Source of the DNA: Actinokineospora bangkokensis
GTDB lineage: Bacteria > Actinomycetota > Actinomycetes > Mycobacteriales > Pseudonocardiaceae
DNA: 36,998 nt
Assembly (NCBI RefSeq): GCF_001940455.1
Contig: NZ_MKQR01000012.1
Location: forward strand, 1 to 36,998
Direction: 5' to 3'
The notes beneath the pieces were generated by a model. The model was not told the origin of the DNA. It saw only the letters and a program-made list of their open reading frames with translations, and made no database searches. The number at the start of each line of letters is the position of its first letter. Position 1 is the stretch's first letter. The translations under genes and the position numbers were made by a program. Of the stretch, positions 17,620 to 25,125 are shown in pieces.

Positions 17620-18297
17620 TCAGGCGGCGGCGGCCCGGCAGGCGGCCAGGCTCTTGCGCAGGCGGTTGAGCGCCCGGTGCTGGGCCACGCGGATCGCCTC
17701 CGCGGTCGTGCCGATCGCCGTCGCCGTCTCCTGCGCCGACATGCCCAGCACCACCCGCATGACGATGATCTCCCGCTGCCGGTCGGTGAGCACCCGCAGC
17801 AGCGCGCCGGTGCGCTCGACGAGCTCGTGGCGCAGCGCCAGCTGCTCCGGGCCGTCCTCGGTGGTGGGCACCTCGGGGGCCTCGGGCGTCGGGTCCGACT
17901 TGTCCCGGGTGTTCGCCCGGTGCACGTCGGCCACCTTGTGCGCGGCGATGCCGTAGACGAACGACAGGAACGGCCTGCCCAGCTGCTGGTAGGTCGGCAG
18001 CGCCTTGAACACCGCCAGGCACACCTCCTGGGCCACGTCGTCGGCGGTGCTCACCGAGCGCGGCACCCGGCCCAGCTTGGCCCGGCAGTAGCGCAGCACC
18101 AGCGGCCGCAGGAACCGCAGCAGCTCGTCGAGCGCCCGGTGGTCGCCGCGGATGGCGGCGCCGACCACCTCGTCGAGGTTGTCGCGCACGTCGTCCTGGC
18201 CGCGGGCGGGCCTGCGGGGCGCGGTCGCGGTCGGCGCGGTGGTCAGCGACGCCGCCAGGGCCGCCAGTTCCTCGTCCAGGTCCATCGTCGCCAGCAT
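17620..18297 (-). CDS. sigD: RNA polymerase sigma factor, SigD/ShbA type (ECF-like)
   Basis: The 225-residue protein has sigma region 2 (about residues 60-125: LRYCRAKLG, STADDVAQEVCLAVFKALPTY, GRPFLSFVYGIAAHKVADVHR) and region 4 (about 165-220: LTDRQREIIVMRVVLGMSAQETATAIGTTAEAIRVAQHRAL). The region 2 wording is characteristic of mycobacterial SigD and Streptomyces ShbA; ShbA drives transcription of the principal sigma gene. No anti-sigma gene is adjacent. A GGGAGGAA ribosome binding site 6 nt ahead fixes the ATG at 18297. Regulation of this gene could reach widely, but its targets cannot be read here. Confidence 0.87.
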   Translation of the reverse strand: MLATMDLDEELAALAASLTTAPTATAPRRPARGQDDVRDNLDEVVGAAIRGDHRALDELLRFLRPLVLRYCRAKLGRVPRSVSTADDVAQEVCLAVFKALPTYQQLGRPFLSFVYGIAAHKVADVHRANTRDKSDPTPEAPEVPTTEDGPEQLALRHELVERTGALLRVLTDRQREIIVMRVVLGMSAQETATAIGTTAEAIRVAQHRALNRLRKSLAACRAAAA

Positions 18298-18439
18298 CGC
18301 GTTCCTCCCGGCCGGTGGTGTCGTTCACCGGGTAGAGAGCGCGGGACCGGGCCGGGGATACAGGACGTACGGCCCTATTTTCCGGCGGCCGCTAACGCAT
18401 CTTCCTCGATTCCGAAGCCGATCGCGCCGACCCCACTAC

Positions 18440-19000
18440 TCACGGCAGCGGTGCGTCCACCCGGTACAGGTCGTGCTCGCGCATCAGCCGGATCACCTTG
18501 TCCGCGTACCCCGGGTCGGTCGCGTACTTCTTGGCGACTTCGGTGATGAACGCGTTGGGATCCGACCTGAGCGGCAGCGCCGACGCGTAATAGGGGCTCG
18601 TGGTGAGCACCCGGCCGTAATCGCGGAAGGAAGAGAGGGGCGCGTCGTACACCCGGAAGCTCGCCGACGCCGGGTGGCACTCGGGCGTGCACTCGGTCGT
18701 CGGGTGGTCGCGGCACCCGACCGCGACCGGCCCGGGGCCCGCCGCCGAGCACTTGAACCCGAACAGGTTGTGGTCCTGCACCGCCAGGTCGCTGTGCCCC
18801 CACCCGGACTCCAGCGCCGCCTGCGCCAGCGCCACCGAGGCGGGCACCCGGAACTCCGCCGCGACCGCCCTGGCCATCGGCTCGGCCGCGGTGAGGAACG
18901 CCGGGTCGGCGGCCGGGTCCGCGGCGGCCACCCCCGCCAGGGCCGTCACGAGGGCACCGACCGCGCCCGCCAGCACCGCCGCCCGCCCAGCTGCCCGCAC
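18440..19000 (-). CDS. Secreted N-acetylglucosaminidase domain protein (peptidoglycan hydrolase)
   Basis: The 186-residue product has a signal peptide (cleavage after GVAAA, residue ~27) and a glucosaminidase/FlgJ-type domain. The catalytic Glu is in AALESGWGHS (near residue 64), followed by NLFGFK, RVYDAPLSSFRDYGR and the C-terminal AKKYATDPGYADKV, all standard for the family. It cleaves glycan strands of the wall. The GTG at 19000 has a GGGAGGAG ribosome binding site. A perfect hairpin (19015-19035) sits in the presumed leader. A Cys pair in the TTECTPEC segment may form a disulfide. Confidence 0.88.
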   Translation of the reverse strand: MRAAGRAAVLAGAVGALVTALAGVAAADPAADPAFLTAAEPMARAVAAEFRVPASVALAQAALESGWGHSDLAVQDHNLFGFKCSAAGPGPVAVGCRDHPTTECTPECHPASASFRVYDAPLSSFRDYGRVLTTSPYYASALPLRSDPNAFITEVAKKYATDPGYADKVIRLMREHDLYRVDAPLP

Positions 19001-19014
19001 CGCCCGCTCCTCCC

Positions 19015-19035
19015 GCTCGGGGTCGTGCCCCGAGC
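19015..19035 (-). promoter_or_regulatory. Leader hairpin upstream of the glucosaminidase gene
   Basis: GCTCGGGG (19015-19022) and CCCCGAGC (19028-19035) form a perfect 8-bp stem with a 5-nt loop. It ends one base before the GGGAGGAG ribosome binding site of the glucosaminidase gene, or alternatively follows the SDR stop at 19077 as its terminator. Either role is possible. Confidence 0.4.
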
Positions 19036-19076
19036 GTCGGCGCAGGTCAGCGGGCCCGCAACCGGGGGTAACCCGA

Positions 19077-20036
19077 TCAGGGGAGGTGGGTCTCGGCCAC
19101 GCAGTAGGCCCACAGCGCGTGCCGGGCCACGGGGTCGTCGCCCTGCCACGGGAGGTAGTGGGTGGGCCTGCGGCGCCGGTCGTGCCAGAAGCCCCCGCTG
19201 CCCTCCCGGCCCTGCGGCGCCGCGCACAGCCACACGATCGTGTCCGCCCCCTGCTCCGGCGTGCGCAGCAGCGGGCCCATCACCCTGTTGAACCCCGGCA
19301 GCGACGCGGTGACCCCGGGGGTGTCCGCCCAGCCGGGGTGCGCGCTGTGCACCGCCACGCCATCCGGCTTGAGCTCGCCCGCCCACTGCTCGGCCAGCAC
19401 CACCTGCATCCGCTTGGTGCGGGCGTAGGCCTTGGCGCCGGAGTACTCGCCCGCCTCGTACTGCGGGTCCTCCGGGTGCAGGGTCGCGGTGTACATGCCG
19501 CCGGAGGTCACGAACACCACCCGGCCCTTGGCGGCGGCGAGCGCGGGCCGCAGCAGGGCCGTCAGCAGGTGCGGGCCCAGCACGTGCGTGGCGAGGGTGA
19601 CCTCGTTGCCCTCGTCGGTCACCCGCCGCTCGGGCGGCAGCGTGCCCGCGTTGTGCACGAGCACGTCGAGGCTGCCGTGCGCGGCGGAGAACCGCTCGGC
19701 GAACCCGCGCACCGACGCCAGGCTCGACACGTCGCACTCCTGCAGCTCCAGGTGCGCGCCGGGGACCTGCTCGGCCACCTCCAGCCGCGCCTGCTCGCCC
19801 TTCTCCGGGTTGCGCACGAGCATGTGCACGGTGGCGCCCAGCGCCGCGAGGCCCGCGGTGGTCGCCTTGCCCAGCCCGGACGCGGCGCCGGTCACCAGCG
19901 CGGTGCAGCCCTCCAGCGACCCGGGTTCGGGGTCGGCGGGCCAGAACCGGCTGCGCACGGCGTACCCGATCTTGCTGTAGCCGGGCACGACGGCGCGGTC
20001 GAGCACGGTGTCGAGGATGTCGGTGGCGCTGACCAT
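19077..20036 (-). CDS. Short-chain dehydrogenase/reductase, DHRS12-like
   Basis: The 319-residue protein has an N-terminal extension of about 40 residues, then a Rossmann SDR core: TGAASGLG cofactor loop (near residue 52), NAG (near 128), the active-site Ser in FVTSGG and YARTK with catalytic Tyr/Lys. An Arg in LVRNPEKGE after beta-2 suggests NADP(H). The extension with VVPGYSKIGYAVRSRFW is typical of the DHRS12-like branch; its substrate is unknown. The ATG lies 6 nt after TAGCGT, suggesting a leaderless mRNA. It is divergent from rtcB. Confidence 0.87.
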   Translation of the reverse strand: MVSATDILDTVLDRAVVPGYSKIGYAVRSRFWPADPEPGSLEGCTALVTGAASGLGKATTAGLAALGATVHMLVRNPEKGEQARLEVAEQVPGAHLELQECDVSSLASVRGFAERFSAAHGSLDVLVHNAGTLPPERRVTDEGNEVTLATHVLGPHLLTALLRPALAAAKGRVVFVTSGGMYTATLHPEDPQYEAGEYSGAKAYARTKRMQVVLAEQWAGELKPDGVAVHSAHPGWADTPGVTASLPGFNRVMGPLLRTPEQGADTIVWLCAAPQGREGSGGFWHDRRRRPTHYLPWQGDDPVARHALWAYCVAETHLP

Positions 20037-20042
20037 GCCCCG

Positions 20043-20048
20043 ACGCTA
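20043..20048 (-). promoter_or_regulatory. -10 element of the SDR gene, leaderless type
   Basis: TAGCGT (complement), six nt, then ATG. It is nearly identical to the MFS gene arrangement at 14149-14154. Confidence 0.5.
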
Positions 20049-20119
20049 GCGCCGCGCCGCCGTGCCCGCTCGACGGCGACAGTCGCGGAAATGGTTCGCC
20101 GCCACCGGTTCCGCGCTCC

Positions 20120-20125
20120 TACCCT
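20120..20125 (+). promoter_or_regulatory. -10 element of rtcB, leaderless type
   Basis: TACCCT ends 6 nt before the ATG at 20132. The intervening GGGGGC could also act as a short ribosome binding site, so either leaderless or minimal-leader translation is possible. ppgS uses the same TACCCT. Confidence 0.45.
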
Positions 20126-20131
20126 GGGGGC

Positions 20132-21310
<1,179 letters not shown>

Positions 21311-21312
21311 CG

Positions 21313-21354
21313 CACCGGGGGCGCCACCCGCGATCGCGGGTGGCGCCCCCGGTG
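21313..21354. terminator. Bidirectional terminator between rtcB and serS
   Basis: A perfect 42-bp palindrome (two 21-nt arms with no interruption) starting CACCGGGGGCG and centred on CGCGATCGCG lies between the convergent rtcB and serS stop codons. It can terminate both transcripts. Confidence 0.85.
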
Positions 21355-21369
21355 TCTGCTGTGGACCGT

Positions 21370-22629
21370 CTACACGGGCTTGAGGACGTCCAGGCCGAGG
21401 AACGGGCGCAGGGCCTGCGGCACCGTGACCGACCCGTCGGCGTTCTGGTGGTTCTCCAGGATGGCCACGATCCAGCGGGTCGTGGCGAGGGTGCCGTTGA
21501 GGGTGGCGGCGGTCTGCGGCTTGCCGTTCTCGTCCCGGTAGCGGACCGAGAGGCGGCGGGCCTGGAAGGTGGTGCAGTTCGAGGTGGAGGTGAGCTCCCG
21601 GTAGGCCTGCTGGGTGGGCACCCAGGCCTCGCAGTCGAACTTGCGGGCGGCGCTGGAGCCCAGGTCGCCGGTGGCGGTGTCGATGACCCGGTAGGGCACC
21701 TCGATCTTGGCCAGCATCTCCTTCTCCCAGCCCAGCAGCCGCTGGTGCTCGGCGGCGGCGTCCTCGGGCCTGCAGTAGGAGAACATCTCGATCTTGTCGA
21801 ACTGGTGCACCCGGATGATGCCCCGGGTGTCCTTGCCGTAGGACCCGGCCTCGCGCCGGAAGCAGGTCGACCACCCCGCGTACCGCTTGGGCCCGGCACC
21901 CAGGTCCACGATCTCGTCGGCGTGGTAGCCGGCCAGCGCCACCTCGGAGGTGCCCACCAGGTACAGGTCGTCGGCCTCCAGCCGGTACACCTCGGCCGCG
22001 TGCGCCCCGAGGAACCCGGTCCCCGCCATGATCTCCGGACGCACCAGCACCGGCGGCACCACCAGCTGGAACCCGGCGGCGGTGGCCTGCGCGGCGGCCA
22101 TGTTCAGCAGCGCCAGCTGCAACTGCGCCCCCACCCCGGTGAGGAAGTAGAACCGCGACCCGGCGACCTTCGCCCCCCGCTCCATGTCGATCGCCCCGAG
22201 CCGCAACCCCAGGTCCAGGTGGTCGGCGGGCTCGAAGTCGAACTCCCGCGGCGTCCCCACGTGCTCCAGGACCGCGAAGTCGTCCTCCCCCCCGACCGGC
22301 GCCCCCGGGTCCACCAGGTTCGGCACCGCCCGGTGCGCCGCCTCGAACGCCCCCTCAGCCTCCGCCTGCTCCGCCTCCGCCGCCTTCACCCCCGCGGCCA
22401 ACTCCTTGCCCCGGGCGATGAGCGCCTCCCGCTCCTCCCCCTTGGCCCGCCCCACCTGCTTCCCGAACGCCTTCTGCTCCGCCCGCAACCCATCCGCCCG
22501 CGAGATCGCGGCCCGCCGCCGCTCATCCGCCGCCACCAGCGCGTCCACCACCCCCGGATCCTCCCCACGCGCCCGCTGCGAAGCGCGCGCGATCTCCGGG
22601 TCTTCGCGCAGAACCTTGAGGTCAATCAC
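21370..22629 (-). CDS. serS: Seryl-tRNA synthetase
   Basis: SerRS charges tRNA-Ser. The 419-residue class II enzyme has the N-terminal coiled-coil tRNA-binding arm (about residues 25-100, rich in Ala/Glu/Lys). The catalytic domain shows GTSEVALAG, motif 2 ([22 protein letters not shown]) and motif 3 ([20 protein letters not shown]). All parts are intact. The GTG at 22629 is the family start and lies exactly 6 nt after TAGGCT, so the message is probably leaderless. In mycobacteria serS (Rv3834c) neighbours the septum-formation, zincin, phosphatase and pheA genes that appear in this window in spread-out form. Confidence 0.98.
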   Translation of the reverse strand: MIDLKVLREDPEIARASQRARGEDPGVVDALVAADERRRAAISRADGLRAEQKAFGKQVGRAKGEEREALIARGKELAAGVKAAEAEQAEAEGAFEAAHRAVPNLVDPGAPVGGEDDFAVLEHVGTPREFDFEPADHLDLGLRLGAIDMERGAKVAGSRFYFLTGVGAQLQLALLNMAAAQATAAGFQLVVPPVLVRPEIMAGTGFLGAHAAEVYRLEADDLYLVGTSEVALAGYHADEIVDLGAGPKRYAGWSTCFRREAGSYGKDTRGIIRVHQFDKIEMFSYCRPEDAAAEHQRLLGWEKEMLAKIEVPYRVIDTATGDLGSSAARKFDCEAWVPTQQAYRELTSTSNCTTFQARRLSVRYRDENGKPQTAATLNGTLATTRWIVAILENHQNADGSVTVPQALRPFLGLDVLKPV

Positions 22630-22635
22630 CCCGCG

Positions 22636-22641
22636 AGCCTA
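22636..22641 (-). promoter_or_regulatory. -10 element of serS, leaderless type
   Basis: TAGGCT (complement), CGCGGG, then GTG. No separate ribosome binding site is present. Confidence 0.5.
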
Positions 22642-22680
22642 TCCCGCGCCCCCACCCCCACCAGCCGAACCCCACCCCCC

Positions 22681-22895
22681 CAAAGCGTCGTCCGACCACG
22701 CCCACCCCGCCCGACGCCGAAGGCAAGCCCTCATCCCCAAGCCCCATCGTTCGGCCAGCGCCACCCCCACCCCATCGCGCCCAGTCCTCACCCCCCTCGC
22801 AACCTCATGCCCCGTGGCGAAGCCCATCCCTAAAAGCCGTCGTCTGGCCAACGCACCCCCCACCCCGCAAACCATGGCGCCCAGCCCCCACACCC
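22681..22895. repeat. Three degenerate tandem units in the serS-DUF350 gap
   Basis: Related blocks start near 22681, 22741 and 22831. Each has a CGTCGTCYGRCCA-like segment followed by a CGC-CCACCCC run; the latter two also share GCGCCCAG and CAC. The first carries the GCC-GAA-GGC mini-hairpin (22716-22724). The stretch before the third carries GGCGAAGCCCATC (22816-22828), a 13-mer identical to part of the cloverleaf at 23006-23018. No coding potential is apparent on either strand. Confidence 0.5.
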
Positions 22896-22912
22896 CCCGG
22901 CACCCCGACACC

Positions 22913-22947
22913 GCTCAGCTGAGCAATTGGTCATGGGCTTTGCTCAG
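22913..22947. repeat. Overlapping palindrome and stem-loop
   Basis: GCTCAGCTGAGC (22913-22924) is a perfect 12-bp palindrome. Its right half also pairs with a downstream arm: CTGAGCAA (22919-22926) with TTGCTCAG (22940-22947), an 8-bp stem with a 13-nt loop. The two pairings are mutually exclusive, like an alternative-structure switch, and lie 33 bp left of the cloverleaf palindrome. Confidence 0.55.
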
Positions 22948-22976
22948 ACCCCGGCCTGACCCAGTCCTGGCCGCTC

Positions 22977-23067
22977 GTAGCTCGGGAGGTGGTGTGTCAA
23001 GGGTGGGCGAAGCCCATCGCGAAGCGACGCCCGCAGGGCGCCCTTGACTCGCCACCTCCCGAGTTAC
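22977..23067. repeat. Perfect four-way-junction (cloverleaf) palindrome with GNA triloops
   Basis: The outer stem pairs 22981-22992 with 23052-23063 (12 bp, CTCGGGAGGTGG), extendable by GTAG/TTAC through one G-T pair. A symmetric 4x4 internal loop (TGTG/CTCG) follows, then TCAAGGG (22997-23003) with CCCTTGA (23041-23047). Inside are three hairpins placed end to end with no unpaired base: TGGGC-GAA-GCCCA (23004-23016), TCGC-GAA-GCGA (23017-23027) and CGCCC-GCA-GGGCG (23028-23040). All stem positions are Watson-Crick. The first two contain GCGAAGC, known as an exceptionally stable DNA mini-hairpin. This is not a tRNA: no CCA-type acceptor end, no seven-base loops. Confidence 0.85.
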
Positions 23068-23077
23068 ACACTCGCGG

Positions 23078-23282
23078 CCCCCGAGGACAGGCCCCCACTA
23101 AGCCCAGCAACCCCGTCCACACCGAGGCAAGATCAACTCCGCGCGCCCCCACGCGTCACCATCCGCAGCCCCCGCCCACCCAAGGGGCTCTGGTCCCTTG
23201 CGGCCATTCTACCCGCTGACCAGCACAAACAAGCCCCGAACGATCTTGCCTGTGGATAACCACGCCCGAAACGCCCGATTCC
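23078..23282 (-). repeat. Dispersed repeat copy A (about 205 bp), inverted relative to copy B
   Basis: Read on the minus strand, this block is nearly identical to 36770-36998. Shared landmarks in order: AATCGGGC, a DnaA-box-like TTATCCACA (complement of 23251-23259), AGGCAAGATC, TTGTTT, GCTGGTCAGCGGGTAGAATG, a CAAGGG/CCCTTG hairpin, GGATGGTGACGCGTGGGG, GAGTTGATCTTG and CCTGTCCTCGGGGG. Copy A has one unit of a 25-bp segment that is doubled in copy B. It adjoins the cloverleaf palindrome on its left. No transposase is associated. Confidence 0.88.
23206..23232 (-). promoter_or_regulatory. Promoter-like sequence inside repeat copy A
   Basis: TTGTTT (complement of 23227-23232) and TAGAAT (complement of 23206-23211) are 15 nt apart. 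Transcription would run leftward through the CAAGGG/CCCTTG hairpin and into the cloverleaf. Copy B keeps both boxes unchanged at 36821-36847. The 15-nt spacer is short for sigma-A. Confidence 0.45.
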
Positions 23283-23322
23283 CCATCACCCACACGAGCG
23301 AAACTTCCCCCACAACCGCAAA

Positions 23323-23352
23323 GGCCCGAGGTGCCCACAGGCACCCCGGGCC
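23323..23352 (-). terminator. Terminator of the amidoligase/DUF350 operon
   Basis: On the minus strand GGCCCGGGGTGCC and GGCACCTCGGGCC pair with one mismatch around a 4-nt loop, followed by TTT. It begins 20 bp after the DUF350 stop codon and separates the operon from repeat copy A. Confidence 0.75.
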
Positions 23353-23371
23353 CCCGGGAGAGCACCACCGC

Positions 23372-23875
23372 TCAGGAAGCGGTCGCGAACAGCGTCGAGA
23401 AGTCCGAGATCGCCACGGCCACGATCATGCCCAGGGCGAGGTGCACCGCCGCCACCACGACCGAGGCGGGGGCGAAGCGGTCGTCGGTGATGGTGGCGCC
23501 GACGTCGAGCTTGGTGACCCACTCCAGGGTCCGGACGGCGAGGACCTGGGCGACGATGCCGACGAGGCCGTAGACGACGGAGGTGATGAGGCCCGCGGCG
23601 AGGTCGCTGGAGGAGAAGAGGATGGCGACGACGATGATGAAGGCCATCGAGAGCATGCCGGAGGCGGTGACGACGACGGCGTTGGGCTTGCCGTCGCGGA
23701 CCAGGGCGGAGAGCTTGCCCGGGGTGGTCCAGTCGATGGCGTAGAAGCCGAGCAGCATCAGCACGAGGCCGACGATCGCGTAGAGGACGATCGCCCCGAT
23801 CCCGCGGCCGAGGCTGGAGCCGAAGCCCTCGGGCAGGGCCACCACCGTCGACGCGGTGGCGAGTTGGATGGTCAC
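23372..23875 (-). CDS. DUF350 (UPF0719/YjfL-like) membrane protein
   Basis: The 167-residue protein has about four transmembrane helices. The DUF350 pattern is visible as a repeated unit: GIGAIVLYAIVGLVLMLLGFYAIDWTTPGKL in the first half and VAAVHLALGMIVAVA in the second. Its biochemical role is not established. It is the last gene of a three-gene unit with the amidoligase-like and YgiB/YjfM-like genes, a grouping also found in the E. coli yjf operon. The GTG at 23875 has AGGAGG 4-5 nt upstream, the strongest ribosome binding site in this window. Confidence 0.85.
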   Translation of the reverse strand: MTIQLATASTVVALPEGFGSSLGRGIGAIVLYAIVGLVLMLLGFYAIDWTTPGKLSALVRDGKPNAVVVTASGMLSMAFIIVVAILFSSSDLAAGLITSVVYGLVGIVAQVLAVRTLEWVTKLDVGATITDDRFAPASVVVAAVHLALGMIVAVAISDFSTLFATAS

Positions 23876-23957
23876 ACGTCCTCCTGCTGGCTGAGCTGTC
23901 GTCGAACTGGGGGCTGTCGTCGTTCTGGGGGCTGTCGAACTGGGGCCTGCACGGGGG

Positions 23958-25124
23958 TCAGGCCCCCGGGATCCGGTGCGGCACGAACGCCGCACCGTCG
24001 TCGGTGACCAGGCCCGCGGTCTCCCGGATGCCCAGGCCCGCGGCGTGGTCGCCGACGATCCAGGCGCCGAGGGCGGGGCGGTAGCCGTCGAACTCGGGCA
24101 GCGGGTCGAAGGCCTGGTAGACGAAGCCCTCCTGGCCGTAGACGCCGCCGGTCTGGGTCTCGTAGCCGGGGGCGACGATCTGGATGTTCGCGCCCTCGCG
24201 GCCGAGCCGGGGCTTGCGCACGTACTCGGTGAGCAGGCCGGGCTGGTCGAGGAAGGCGGGCAGCAGGTTGGGGTGGCCGGGGTACATCTCCCACAGCACC
24301 GCCAGGATCGCCTTGTTCGACAGCAGCATCTTCCACAGCGGCTCGACCCACAGGGTGCCGGGCTGGGAGGCCACGACGTGCTCGCCGAACTCCTCGTCGA
24401 CGATCCACTCCCACGGGTAGAGCTTGCAGACCGCGTGCATCGGCGCCTCGCGCAGGTCGACGAAGCGGGTGAGCACCGGGTCCCAGCCGATCTCCTCGAT
24501 GGCCAGGCCGACGGTGTCCAGGCCCGCCTCGGCCGCGGTCTCCTGCAGGTAGGCGGTGGTGATGTGGTCCTCGCCGCTGGCGTCGGCGCCCGACCAGGTG
24601 AAGTGCACCTCGCCGGAGGGCAGCTTCTCGGCGACCTCGCCCCAGCGCTCCACCAGCTTCTCGTGCAGGGAGTTCCACTGGTCGTCGTCGGGGAAGACCT
24701 CGGTCTTCCAGTACCACTGCACGATCGCCGCCTCCAGCAGGGAGGTCGGGGTGTCGGCGTTGTACTCCAGCAGCTTGGCCGGGCCGGAGCCGTCGTAGCG
24801 CAGGTCGAAGCGGCCGTAGACGTGCGGGTCGGAGCGCTTCCACGACTCGGCGATGCGCGGCCAGACCTTCTCCGGGATGCCGAAGTCGCGGTAGCGCTCG
24901 GTGAGCACCACGTTGTCCACGGCCTCCAGGCACATCGAGTGCAGCAGTTCGACGTCGGCCTCGATGGACAGCACCTCGTCCATGTCGAACGCGTAGTGGA
25001 CCGACTCGTCCCAGTAGGGGCGCTGGCCGCCCCCGCCGTAGCGGGCGGGGGAGCCGAACACCAGGCCCTGGGACTCGATCTTCTGGCGCCAGTCGGGGCG
25101 CGGGGTGGAGTGTTCTCGCCGCAC
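23958..25124 (-). CDS. Glutathionylspermidine synthase-like ATP-grasp amidoligase (YgiC/YjfC type)
   Basis: The 388-residue protein is the C-terminal synthetase module of the glutathionylspermidine synthase family without the amidase half. Visible are YGRFDLRYDGSG and LLEYNADTPTSLLEA (metal/ATP-site hallmarks), CKLYPWEW, and ANIQIVAPG. Enzymes of this fold form an amide bond between a carboxylate and an amine at the cost of ATP. YgiC/YjfC-type members lack a proven substrate, and actinobacteria do not make glutathione, so peptide or protein tagging is more likely than glutathionylspermidine synthesis. The GTG at 25124 starts one base after the upstream stop, implying coupling. Confidence 0.86.
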   Translation of the reverse strand: MRREHSTPRPDWRQKIESQGLVFGSPARYGGGGQRPYWDESVHYAFDMDEVLSIEADVELLHSMCLEAVDNVVLTERYRDFGIPEKVWPRIAESWKRSDPHVYGRFDLRYDGSGPAKLLEYNADTPTSLLEAAIVQWYWKTEVFPDDDQWNSLHEKLVERWGEVAEKLPSGEVHFTWSGADASGEDHITTAYLQETAAEAGLDTVGLAIEEIGWDPVLTRFVDLREAPMHAVCKLYPWEWIVDEEFGEHVVASQPGTLWVEPLWKMLLSNKAILAVLWEMYPGHPNLLPAFLDQPGLLTEYVRKPRLGREGANIQIVAPGYETQTGGVYGQEGFVYQAFDPLPEFDGYRPALGAWIVGDHAAGLGIRETAGLVTDDGAAFVPHRIPGA

Positions 25125-25125
25125 G

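Noticed and set aside
19001..19076. c-di-AMP (ydaO-type) riboswitch ahead of the glucosaminidase gene
   Set aside because: Wall hydrolase genes in actinobacteria often have one, but only 76 bp are available, and I could not find the conserved ydaO core segments. Only a simple hairpin is visible.
22977..23067. Cloverleaf as a tRNA or tmRNA gene
   Set aside because: The arms have 3-nt loops rather than 7-nt loops. There is no T-loop GTTCRA sequence, no anticodon loop and no acceptor geometry.
23156..23368. Small ORF in repeat copy A whose last residues (GTRAPWVGGGCGW) also appear in copy B
   Set aside because: The DNA of the two copies is nearly identical, so shared peptide sequence gives no evidence of coding. 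There is no ribosome binding site, and the composition is atypical.
22630..23371. CRISPR array
   Set aside because: Units are degenerate, unevenly spaced and lack unique spacers. No cas gene is in the window.
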